A DNA stretch of 39,301 nt. It comes from Bacteroidales bacterium M2 (GTDB lineage Bacteria > Bacteroidota > Bacteroidia > Bacteroidales > Muribaculaceae). The notes under the pieces were generated by a model. That model saw nothing but the letters and a program-made list of their open reading frames with translations, was not told the DNA's origin and made no database searches. A program made the position numbers and the translations under genes. This document shows, piece by piece, positions 32,837 through 39,301 of this stretch; position 1 is the first letter of the stretch; each line of letters begins with the position of its first letter. The stretch lies in assembly GCA_001689415.1 (NCBI GenBank), contig LUJM01000041.1:1-39301 (forward strand), given 5' to 3'.

Positions 32837-33400
32837 ATGACAACAGCGCAATTTATCGAAATAATGAACTCCGGCAATGTGATTACGGCAAACTCACCCT
32901 CTCATATGGCCATGCACAGATTGAGCCGGGAGGCTATGAGAATCACCGTCGAACTGAATAACACCTACCACACCCACGAAGAAATTATCGCCCTTATTTC
33001 AGAACTCACAGGGCATGAAGTCGACGAATCATTCAATATGTTTCCGCCTTTTTACACCGACTGCGGCAAGAATATACATTTCGGCAAACGAGTTTTTGTA
33101 AATTCCGGCTGCAGGTTTCAAGACCAAGGCGGCATATACATCGGCGACGATGTCCTCGTGGGCCACAACTGCGTTATTGCCACGCTCAATCATGCCCTCG
33201 ACCCCGACCGTCGTGCAGATATGATTCCGGCCCCGGTTAAGATTGGCAATAAAGTATGGATTGGGGCAAACGTCACTATTCTTCCGGGGGTTTCTATCGG
33301 CGAAGGTGCCGTGTTAGCTGCTGGGGCTGTCGTAAATAAAGACGTACCGGCTCGTACGATTGTAGCAGGAGTACCTGCCCGAGTGATTAAATCCATATAG
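32837..33400 (+). CDS. Hexapeptide-repeat acetyltransferase, LacA/Maa-like
   Basis: The 187-residue protein has the sugar O-acetyltransferase layout. A short helical N-terminal part (about residues 1-60) contains NNTYHTHEEIIALISELTG. A left-handed beta-helix of hexapeptide repeats (about 78-185) follows, with IGNKVWIGANVTILPGVSIG and a final VVAGVPARVIK-type end. Catalytic His119 lies in ATLNHALDP, equivalent to the active His of LacA. It transfers acetyl from acetyl-CoA to a sugar or similar acceptor in the cytosol; the acceptor is unknown. The hydrolase gene follows 9 bases later, so the two are probably co-transcribed. Confidence 0.88.
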   Translation: MTTAQFIEIMNSGNVITANSPSHMAMHRLSREAMRITVELNNTYHTHEEIIALISELTGHEVDESFNMFPPFYTDCGKNIHFGKRVFVNSGCRFQDQGGIYIGDDVLVGHNCVIATLNHALDPDRRADMIPAPVKIGNKVWIGANVTILPGVSIGEGAVLAAGAVVNKDVPARTIVAGVPARVIKSI

Positions 33401-33409
33401 ACTATCAAT

Positions 33410-34468
33410 ATGTTAAAACGAATATTATCAATTATCATGCTGTCGGCAATATCCTTTGTGACAGTTATAAACGGTCAGAATTCTATGCCTAATCTTGTTT
33501 CTGAATGGGATAAGACTTTTCCCAAAAGCGATAAAGTTAATCACAGTAAAGTCACTTTCAACAACCGCTACGGCATCACCCTTGTGGCCGATATGTACGT
33601 ACCCAAAAACGCGGAATCGCCTCTGCCGGCAATCGCGGTTAGTGGCCCTTTTGGGGCTTGCAAGGAGCAAGCCTCGGGAATCTACGCTCAGGAAATGGCC
33701 GAGCGTGGTTTCTTGACAATTGCATTCGATCCCTCGTTTACCGGTGAAAGTTCGGGAACTCCTCGATACATGACTTCGCCCGACATCAACACTGAAGATT
33801 TCAGCGCAGCTGTCGATTTCCTTGCCACAAATCCAATGGTCGACCCGGAGGCAATTGGCATCATCGGCATATGTGGCTGGGGTGGTATAGCTGTTAACGC
33901 CGCAGCCAACGACCCGCGTATAAAGGCCACACTCGCGTCGACTATGTACGACATGAGCCGTGTCAGTGCAAACGGTTATTTCGATGCCGACGACAGCGCT
34001 GAAGCCCGACACAAACAACTCGAATCTATCGCGGCTCAACGAACCGAAGATTTCCGTACAGGTTCGCCGCGACTTGCCGGTGGCGTACCCGACGTACTGC
34101 CCGAAGACGCGCCTAAGTTTCTACGTGATTACTTCGACTACTACAAAACTCCCCGAGGCTACCACGAAAGGTCGCTCAATTCAAACGGCGGACGCACCGT
34201 CACCTCTCCGCTACCTTGGATCAACGCCCCATTGATGAGCAGGGCGTCTGAAATCGTAAGCGCTGTAATGATTGTACATGGCGAGAAAGCTCATTCTCTT
34301 TATTTCGGAAGCGACACTTACAAGAAACTCACCATTACCCCGGGCAAGGACAACAACAAGCTCTTCATGGTAATACCGGGCGCAAGCCATACCGACCTAT
34401 ACGACAAAAAAGACATCATCCCATTCGACAACATCCAAATTTTTTTCGAAGAATATCTCAAAAAGTAA
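33410..34468 (+). CDS. Secreted alpha/beta hydrolase (dienelactone hydrolase/YcjY-like)
   Basis: The 352-residue protein has a signal peptide (MLKRILSIIMLSAISFVTVI, cleavage near NGQ). An alpha/beta-hydrolase core follows: LPAIAVSGPFGACKEQASG (oxyanion region), FLTIAFDPSFTGESSG, a nucleophile-elbow-like AIGIIGICGWGGIAVNAA (about residues 144-161), and a late VIPGASHTDLYD with the catalytic His. The elbow reads GICGWGG, so if Cys is the nucleophile it departs from the usual GxSxG. Related secreted hydrolases act on esters or peptides, and the substrate is unknown. Its 3' end overlaps the convergent DUF5686 gene by 11 bases. Confidence 0.82.
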   Translation: MLKRILSIIMLSAISFVTVINGQNSMPNLVSEWDKTFPKSDKVNHSKVTFNNRYGITLVADMYVPKNAESPLPAIAVSGPFGACKEQASGIYAQEMAERGFLTIAFDPSFTGESSGTPRYMTSPDINTEDFSAAVDFLATNPMVDPEAIGIIGICGWGGIAVNAAANDPRIKATLASTMYDMSRVSANGYFDADDSAEARHKQLESIAAQRTEDFRTGSPRLAGGVPDVLPEDAPKFLRDYFDYYKTPRGYHERSLNSNGGRTVTSPLPWINAPLMSRASEIVSAVMIVHGEKAHSLYFGSDTYKKLTITPGKDNNKLFMVIPGASHTDLYDKKDIIPFDNIQIFFEEYLKK

Positions 34469-37007
34469 AATGCAAGGCTACTCGTAATCCCCTTCGGTCG
34501 ATTTCATACGGCACGTCGAGGTAGTTCAAGCGCCACACATAATCAAGACGTATAAAACGCAATATATTGTCGAGGCCTACTGATAATTCCATGTATGGTC
34601 TCGACATTTTTGATACTGTGGCATCGAGGGGCAGCGCAAGATATTCCGATGCTTCATTTGCCTTGTTCCTATGCCCGTAAATTCCTGAAAATCCTACTAC
34701 CTCGCGAAGTCCGAGTCGTCGTACTCCGGGGATAAGGTTCAGCAGCGCACCTCGCAACTCATAACTCAAATGCCACGAAACGTAGCTCGAATTTATAAAT
34801 TCCATCGGATTCATAAGGGCAAACGACCCCGGCTGAATAGTATACGACAAGTTGGCGTTCGGTATAAATAATTCTGGGAATACGGTCGAACCCCACACAT
34901 GTCCGCCTGATATTTTCACATCCAGAGCGCCCATAAACGAGAGGCGGAAAAGCTTCGAAACCGACAGCTCTGTACGGTTTAAACCATACCCCTGGCCCGA
35001 CAATGACGACGGCGCATAGCGATGCGACAAGGCAAATACAGGCACTGTTTCATCTATCGGCACGCGGAAACTGCGAGCCTGATAGAATGTCTCCCCGGGC
35101 GCATAGCGCAGATCGATGCCGAACACCGCCATATCGTAATGCGACAATACCTTGCCGCCATTTGTGATAAACGGAAGATATAGCGACGCCTCCTGTCTGC
35201 GGTATTCCGCCGACGCGACAACCGAAAAATGATTGTTTAGTTCAAGCGTATATTCGAGCTTAGATTGTCTCAGATACGTAAACCGGCGGTCCGACATACG
35301 CGCAAGCGACAGCACAAAGTTGTCGGCATTGGTATATAGATAGTGCGAACCGATACGGTCTACATCATACTGGTGCTTAAGCCGGATGGAATGTACCGGA
35401 AATTCGCGCGGATGAATCTTTTTGTCGATAAATGAGTACTCTGCCTCGGCGCTGTATTTCCATTTATGGTCGCGAAATCCGTAAGCCACATACCCTCTGC
35501 CAAACCAGCGCTTCGACAGCCGCGCAGTAGTCATACCTCCGGCACGAAGTCGCAGTCCTTCAAGGCTGTTGTAACTCGCGGTTGTATTGATAGGGCCGAT
35601 GTCGAATTTACTGTTGCGACCTGTGGCCCAATAACCTGTCACCATATTATGAAGAAATCTCTCTCCCCAATAAAACAGCTTGTTACTCCGCAGTTTTGTC
35701 ATCAGGTCCTCGGCCTTGCTCTCGCCTTTTTGCATCGGCAAAGCCCGCACCTCGGCCCAGTAAGTGCTGTCGCGGTCATGAGCCTCGGTCGCGGTAAAAT
35801 CGTTGCCAACTTGATCGAATATACTGTCGGCTGCCGCAGGTTGCTCAAAGCTATGGTCGCTATAGTAAACCTTGCGCGAAACATAAATTTCCGGAGTCGC
35901 CGGTAGCAGCTGCATATCAAGCAGCAGACGGTCAGTTGTTTTAAGCCGTGAGCCGTCTTCTGCCACATCATATGTCTGAGTCAGACGGAGATTCTTCACA
36001 AAGTTGAGATTAATCTCGGGCGACACGGCAAGTTCTACGCGCCTCACTGCCATTGTAGTATCGTCGCGTTCAACAAACAAATGCCCTTGAAATCCGAGAG
36101 TGGCCTTGTTTCGAGGATAAAACGCCAGCGAGATATGTGCTTTGTCGCTACCGGGTATCACTGCCGCGCTGTCTACAAGGTAGAAACGATAGAAATCCGG
36201 TGCCACAGGCGACAATGGGCTTACAAAGGTATTCCTTAGCAATGTGATATCCGACTGGTATAAGTCTACATCGCGCAATAGGTCCGAGAGTATCGTCTGA
36301 ACATTGTCGCCTTCGGTAAATTCATCGAGCCCGACACTGCGGATGCCCTCAACCACTCGTTTCTCCGATTCTGGTTTTTGCCTGTGATATGTTGCTCCGC
36401 TTGTTTCATGAACCGACAGATTCAACACTGCCTGTCCGCTGATTTCTGATGTGTCTACATGCCCTATAAGGTCAGGCATACGTTTGAGCAAGCCCTTGGT
36501 CTGTACAGTATCGAAGTTATTGATGCCCATCGATATGCGCTCATAGCTACGGTAGCTGTACCAATCCTTGCGCCGCGGATCGGATTCGGGGCCAAGGCGG
36601 CGCAGGCGTGTCACAAAGTCTACAGCAGGATTGTTACGCTTGCTGTATTTCTTCTTCTTTACCACTACCTCGGCCAATTCAGTCGCTTGTGGCACAAGGT
36701 AGATATCGTAGATCTGAAGTCCTTGCCGCTTCACGGGTATAGTCTTTGGGGCATACCCCTGGCATGATGCCGTAATCTGTCCGGAGCCGTACGGTAAGGT
36801 AAGTTCGAACAAGCCTCGGCTGTCTGTCAAGGATGTCACGCTGCTACCGTCAACTACAACCGACGAATATGGCAAACCTTCGGTCGTGAGTGAATCGCGA
36901 ACAATACCGCGTATCAAAACTCCTCCCGAACCTTCTCCGCGACAAATTAGCACTCCGGCAAGAAGCACTACGAAAACTAATAAATATTTTATATATCTTT
37001 GCAGCAA
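34458..37007 (-). CDS. DUF5686 outer-membrane protein with carboxypeptidase-regulatory-like domain
   Basis: An N-terminal hydrophobic segment (IKYLLVFVVLLAGVL) acts as signal peptide. A carboxypeptidase-regulatory-like beta-sandwich (about 80 residues, IRGIVRDSLTTEGLPYSSVV onward) comes next. A linker with a VVVKKKKYSKRNNPA stretch leads into the large DUF5686 region, rich in amphipathic strands, ending in LRVALHFTF as outer-membrane barrels do. The start is uncertain: the only in-frame ATG (37091) lies 74 bases inside the divergent CYTH gene, and I chose the TTG at 37007, which directly opens the signal peptide and gives 849 residues. DUF5686 barrels are common in Bacteroidetes and their function is unknown. 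Confidence 0.82.
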   Translation of the reverse strand: MLQRYIKYLLVFVVLLAGVLICRGEGSGGVLIRGIVRDSLTTEGLPYSSVVVDGSSVTSLTDSRGLFELTLPYGSGQITASCQGYAPKTIPVKRQGLQIYDIYLVPQATELAEVVVKKKKYSKRNNPAVDFVTRLRRLGPESDPRRKDWYSYRSYERISMGINNFDTVQTKGLLKRMPDLIGHVDTSEISGQAVLNLSVHETSGATYHRQKPESEKRVVEGIRSVGLDEFTEGDNVQTILSDLLRDVDLYQSDITLLRNTFVSPLSPVAPDFYRFYLVDSAAVIPGSDKAHISLAFYPRNKATLGFQGHLFVERDDTTMAVRRVELAVSPEINLNFVKNLRLTQTYDVAEDGSRLKTTDRLLLDMQLLPATPEIYVSRKVYYSDHSFEQPAAADSIFDQVGNDFTATEAHDRDSTYWAEVRALPMQKGESKAEDLMTKLRSNKLFYWGERFLHNMVTGYWATGRNSKFDIGPINTTASYNSLEGLRLRAGGMTTARLSKRWFGRGYVAYGFRDHKWKYSAEAEYSFIDKKIHPREFPVHSIRLKHQYDVDRIGSHYLYTNADNFVLSLARMSDRRFTYLRQSKLEYTLELNNHFSVVASAEYRRQEASLYLPFITNGGKVLSHYDMAVFGIDLRYAPGETFYQARSFRVPIDETVPVFALSHRYAPSSLSGQGYGLNRTELSVSKLFRLSFMGALDVKISGGHVWGSTVFPELFIPNANLSYTIQPGSFALMNPMEFINSSYVSWHLSYELRGALLNLIPGVRRLGLREVVGFSGIYGHRNKANEASEYLALPLDATVSKMSRPYMELSVGLDNILRFIRLDYVWRLNYLDVPYEIDRRGLRVALHFTF
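36994..37001 (+). promoter_or_regulatory. -7 box of the CYTH gene, within the start of the DUF5686 gene
   Basis: TATCTTTG matches TAnnTTTG, 16 bases before the CYTH start codon. It overlaps the first codons of the divergent DUF5686 reading frame. Confidence 0.5.
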
Positions 37008-37017
37008 ATATAAGCTT

Positions 37018-37464
37018 ATGGCAAAAGAAATTGAACGAAAGTTTTTAGTCTGCGGCGATTTCGAACCATATGTCAAACATCGGTTCGACATTGCCCAGGG
37101 CTACCTATCTACCGACCCTGACAGAACGGTTAGGATTCGTATTCGCGACAATCAGGGGTTCATTACAGTCAAGACCCGCAACAATGGATGCGTGCGCAAC
37201 GAATGGGAATTCGAAATTCCGGTCGACGATGCTCGCGATATGCTCGCGGCATGCCCGGTGTGCCTGGTCAAAACCCGTTGCATAGCCGATGCAGGCAATG
37301 GTTTGTATTGGGAAATTGATGTATTTGGCGGTAAAAACCAAGGACTTATTGTCGCAGAAATCGAATTACCGGCACCGGACACCACCTTCGCACGCCCAGA
37401 ATGGCTCGGCGAAGAAGTGACCGGTGACCCGAAATACTATAATTCAAACTTGTCGAAAGCCTAA
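37018..37464 (+). CDS. CYTH domain protein (triphosphate tunnel metalloenzyme)
   Basis: The 148-residue protein starts at the ATG at 37018; the frame extends upstream only through the opposite-strand gene. It opens with the CYTH signature EIERK (Glu4, Glu6, Lys8). Alternating basic and acidic strands line the tunnel: RTVRIRIRDNQGFITVKTR, NEWEFEIPVDDA, YWEIDVFGGKNQGLIVAEIEL. Bacterial members of this short type hydrolyse triphosphate such as tripolyphosphate with a divalent metal; the true substrate here is unknown. Its end overlaps the convergent RlmD gene by 4 bases. Confidence 0.9.
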   Translation: MAKEIERKFLVCGDFEPYVKHRFDIAQGYLSTDPDRTVRIRIRDNQGFITVKTRNNGCVRNEWEFEIPVDDARDMLAACPVCLVKTRCIADAGNGLYWEIDVFGGKNQGLIVAEIELPAPDTTFARPEWLGEEVTGDPKYYNSNLSKA

Positions 37465-38870
37465 CGCTTAACAAGCTTTACAACGTTCTCTACATGCTGT
37501 GTATGGGGGAACATATCTACCGGCTGTACGGCCACAACCTTGTATAGCGTATCAAGCAGTGCAAGATCGCGGGCCTGGGTTGCCGGATTGCAGCTCACAT
37601 ACACTATCACCTCGGGCTCGGCTCGTAGAATGGTATCTACAACGTCGCCATGCATTCCGGCGCGTGGTGGGTCTACAATCATCACATCCGGACGGCCATG
37701 CTCGGCGATAAATTCGTCGTTGAGTACGTCTTTCATATCTCCGGCATAAAACAGCGTATTGTCTATGCCGTTGCGCTCTGAGTTTACCTTTGCATCCTCT
37801 ATTGCCTCGGGCACATACTCTATACCTATCACTTTCGATGCCTGGCGGCTAACAAAGTTCGCTATCGTGCCGGTGCCGGTATAGAGGTCATATACAAGTT
37901 CCTTACCTGTAAGTCCTGCAAATTCTCGAGCAACTTTATAAAGTTCGTATGCCTGACGTGAGTTAGTCTGATAGAACGACTTCGGTCCTACACGGAAGCG
38001 AAGTCCTTCCATTTCTTCTTCGATAAAAGGACGGCCGCTATAAAGCTCTATCGTTTGGTCACCAAGGCTGTCGTTGACCTTTGTATTAACGCAGTACATC
38101 AGCGATGTTATCTGGGGGAACTCGTTCTTAACTGCCTCAAGAAGGGCCTTGAGGTCTTCGGGACGGTCTTCGCCTACAACGACTACAACCATAACCTCGT
38201 CGGTCGACGCTATTCTCACCATCATGGTGCGGATAAAGCCATGCTGCTCGCGCAAGTCGTAGAACGGCAGGCCTTTATCCTTGCAATACTGCTTCACAAA
38301 CAGTCGGATACGGTTCGACAGGTCGTCTTGCAGATGACAACGCTTGATATCGAGCACCTTGTCGAATGCGCCGGGAATATGGAATCCGGCAGCATCGCGG
38401 TCGGGGAATTCCTCTCCCGATGCCAATTGCTCGTATGTGAGCCAGCATTTGTTCGAGAAGGTATATTCCATCTTATTGCGATACTCCCATATATTCTCAC
38501 TACCGAGGCAGGGGGCAATTTCGGGCAGCTCTATTTTGGCTATGCGTGTAAGCGCGTCCACCACCTGCTGACGTTTGCATTTGAGCTGGTAGTCATAGGG
38601 CAGATGCTGCCAACGGCAGCCGCCACAGATTGTGAAATGCTCGCAACGGGCATCGATGCGCAGATCACCGGCTTTTACCATACGGGCAATCTGGCCCTCG
38701 GCGTAGCGTTTTTTCTTTTTCTTAATTTGAATATCAACACGGTCGCCGGGCGCTCCGAAGGGCACGAACACTACCATGTCGTCGACGCGGGCAAGGGCGT
38801 TACCTTCTGCGGCCACATCAACTATCTCTATATCCTCAAGTAGAGGCATAGGTTTACGTTTCCTTGACAT
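37461..38870 (-). CDS. rlmD: 23S rRNA (uracil-5-)-methyltransferase RlmD/RumA family
   Basis: The 469-residue protein has an N-terminal TRAM RNA-binding domain (about residues 10-68) with a KKKKKR stretch. An iron-sulfur site follows (Cys76, Cys82, Cys85 in CEHFTICGGC, and a Cys near 178). The SAM-dependent methyltransferase domain contains VYDLYTGTGTIANFV, IVDPPRAGMHG, catalytic Cys427 in VYVSCNPAT, and general base Glu461 in HTQHVENVVKL. RlmD methylates U1939 of 23S rRNA in E. coli; Bacteroidetes often have two paralogues, so the exact uridine is inferred. A -7 box (TATCTTTG, minus strand 38897-38890) lies 20 bases before the start. Confidence 0.92.
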   Translation of the reverse strand: MSRKRKPMPLLEDIEIVDVAAEGNALARVDDMVVFVPFGAPGDRVDIQIKKKKKRYAEGQIARMVKAGDLRIDARCEHFTICGGCRWQHLPYDYQLKCKRQQVVDALTRIAKIELPEIAPCLGSENIWEYRNKMEYTFSNKCWLTYEQLASGEEFPDRDAAGFHIPGAFDKVLDIKRCHLQDDLSNRIRLFVKQYCKDKGLPFYDLREQHGFIRTMMVRIASTDEVMVVVVVGEDRPEDLKALLEAVKNEFPQITSLMYCVNTKVNDSLGDQTIELYSGRPFIEEEMEGLRFRVGPKSFYQTNSRQAYELYKVAREFAGLTGKELVYDLYTGTGTIANFVSRQASKVIGIEYVPEAIEDAKVNSERNGIDNTLFYAGDMKDVLNDEFIAEHGRPDVMIVDPPRAGMHGDVVDTILRAEPEVIVYVSCNPATQARDLALLDTLYKVVAVQPVDMFPHTQHVENVVKLVKR

Positions 38871-38889
38871 ATTCTTTGTTTTAACTCTG

Positions 38890-38897
38890 CAAAGATA
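38890..38897 (-). promoter_or_regulatory. -7 box of the rlmD gene
   Basis: On the minus strand this reads TATCTTTG, matching TAnnTTTG, 19 bases before the rlmD start codon at 38870. Confidence 0.55.
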
Positions 38898-38938
38898 GCG
38901 ATTTTTCCTATAATAAGCATTAACAATATCCTTTCACC

Positions 38939-39301
38939 ACGGCTCTTTCATTTAAGATTGACTTGAATTCTCGAAAATAATGCTATTTTGGCGAATCTGG
39001 GCATGACGAGCGGGTGCTTCCGCGACCATGCCCGGGTCGTGTGATAGAATCTGGCCGATATCGGGTACCTGTACAAGAGTGGTAATCTTCCTGATTTTCA
39101 GCTAATTATATGGTGTAAAAATTTGGCCAAGTGGCAAATTTTTCGTAACTTTATAGTTGAAAATCAAATAGTTATGAACAAAAATATGCCACTCGACCAA
39201 GACCGTTCGATTGATGCAAATGCGCTCAATCATACCGCAAAGGTACAAAATAGATTTGTAAAACCGGGCAGTATCATGGAGAAACTGATGGATTTTGCCA
39301 C
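38939..39301 (+). mobile_element. Insertion sequence, 5' part, cut by the window edge
   Basis: The element begins with the terminal repeat ACGGCTCTTTCATTTAA (38939-38955), the same repeat that bounds the miniature element at 30883-30995. The first 43 bases match that element exactly. A leader of about 235 bases follows, with a possible hairpin GGGCATG/CATGCCC (38999-39033) and the block AAAATTTGG...GTAACTTTA (39118-39153) that recurs at the left window edge. A reading frame then opens at 39174. The IS family was not recognised. Confidence 0.75.
39174..39301 (+). CDS. Putative transposase, N-terminal fragment
   Basis: An open frame of 42 codons starts at the ATG at 39174 and is cut by the window end. 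It begins MNKNMPLDQDRSIDANALNH and continues with KPGSIMEKLMDFA. Position just inside an element with terminal inverted repeats, after a promoter-like GTAACTTTA, makes a transposase likely. No catalytic residue is visible in this piece, so neither the family nor the DDE type can be shown. Confidence 0.5.
   Translation, partial: MNKNMPLDQDRSIDANALNHTAKVQNRFVKPGSIMEKLMDFA

Noticed and set aside
38055..38843. A 262-codon plus-strand frame opposite rlmD
   Set aside because: RlmD motifs on the minus strand are complete, so this is a shadow frame.

Overview
The window reads as Bacteroidales chromosome, plausibly Muribaculaceae or Bacteroides-like. Evidence: SusC/SusD pairs, hybrid two-component systems (HTCS), DUF3575/DUF4861/DUF4960/DUF5686 proteins, Bacteroidetes-type -7 promoter boxes (TAnnTTTG) ahead of many genes, and almost no Shine-Dalgarno sequences. 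The family placement is inferred; no rRNA or marker tree is available. No rRNA, tRNA or CRISPR array was recognised.

Layout. (1) 1-1646: an outward-facing insertion-sequence-like upstream region at the left edge, then a two-gene fimbria-type operon (DUF3575 barrel protein and a lipoprotein that looks C-terminally truncated). (2) 1747-12904: a carbohydrate locus for a sulfated, uronic-acid-containing polymer: heparinase II/III-type lyase, DUF4861 lipoprotein, S-type sulfatase, a large HTCS regulator and a GH88 unsaturated glucuronyl hydrolase. No SusC/SusD pair lies in it. Three of its promoters share a TTTCAACA element, two of them as 21-bp-spaced direct repeats. (3) 13006-17210: PagL-like lipid A deacylase with a lipoprotein, then a housekeeping run (YjbQ, AlaX-type tRNA editing protein, two GNAT acetyltransferases). 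(4) 17256-30843: a fructan (levan-type) utilisation locus matching the B. thetaiotaomicron BT1754-BT1763 gene set: DUF4960 surface binder, SusD, SusC, fructose-sensing HTCS, then divergently GH32, sugar MFS permease and fructokinase. Both main promoters carry the same ~46-bp element with TGCA half-sites 21 bp apart. (5) 30883-38870: a 113-bp miniature element, an unrecognised secreted protein, a 735-bp gene-poor stretch, a hexapeptide acetyltransferase, a secreted alpha/beta hydrolase, a DUF5686 outer-membrane protein, a CYTH protein and an RlmD-type rRNA methyltransferase. (6) 38939-39301: the 5' end of an insertion sequence whose terminal 43 bp equal one end of the miniature element.

How the genes work together. 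In the fructan locus the surface binder and SusCD would capture and import fructan, the periplasmic GH32 would release fructose, the HTCS would sense fructose and induce both operons, and the MFS permease and fructokinase would complete uptake to fructose phosphate. In the uronate locus the lyase would make unsaturated oligosaccharides, the sulfatase would desulfate them and GH88 would remove the unsaturated uronic acid; the outer-membrane importer must be encoded elsewhere. These roles are inferred from protein families and gene order.
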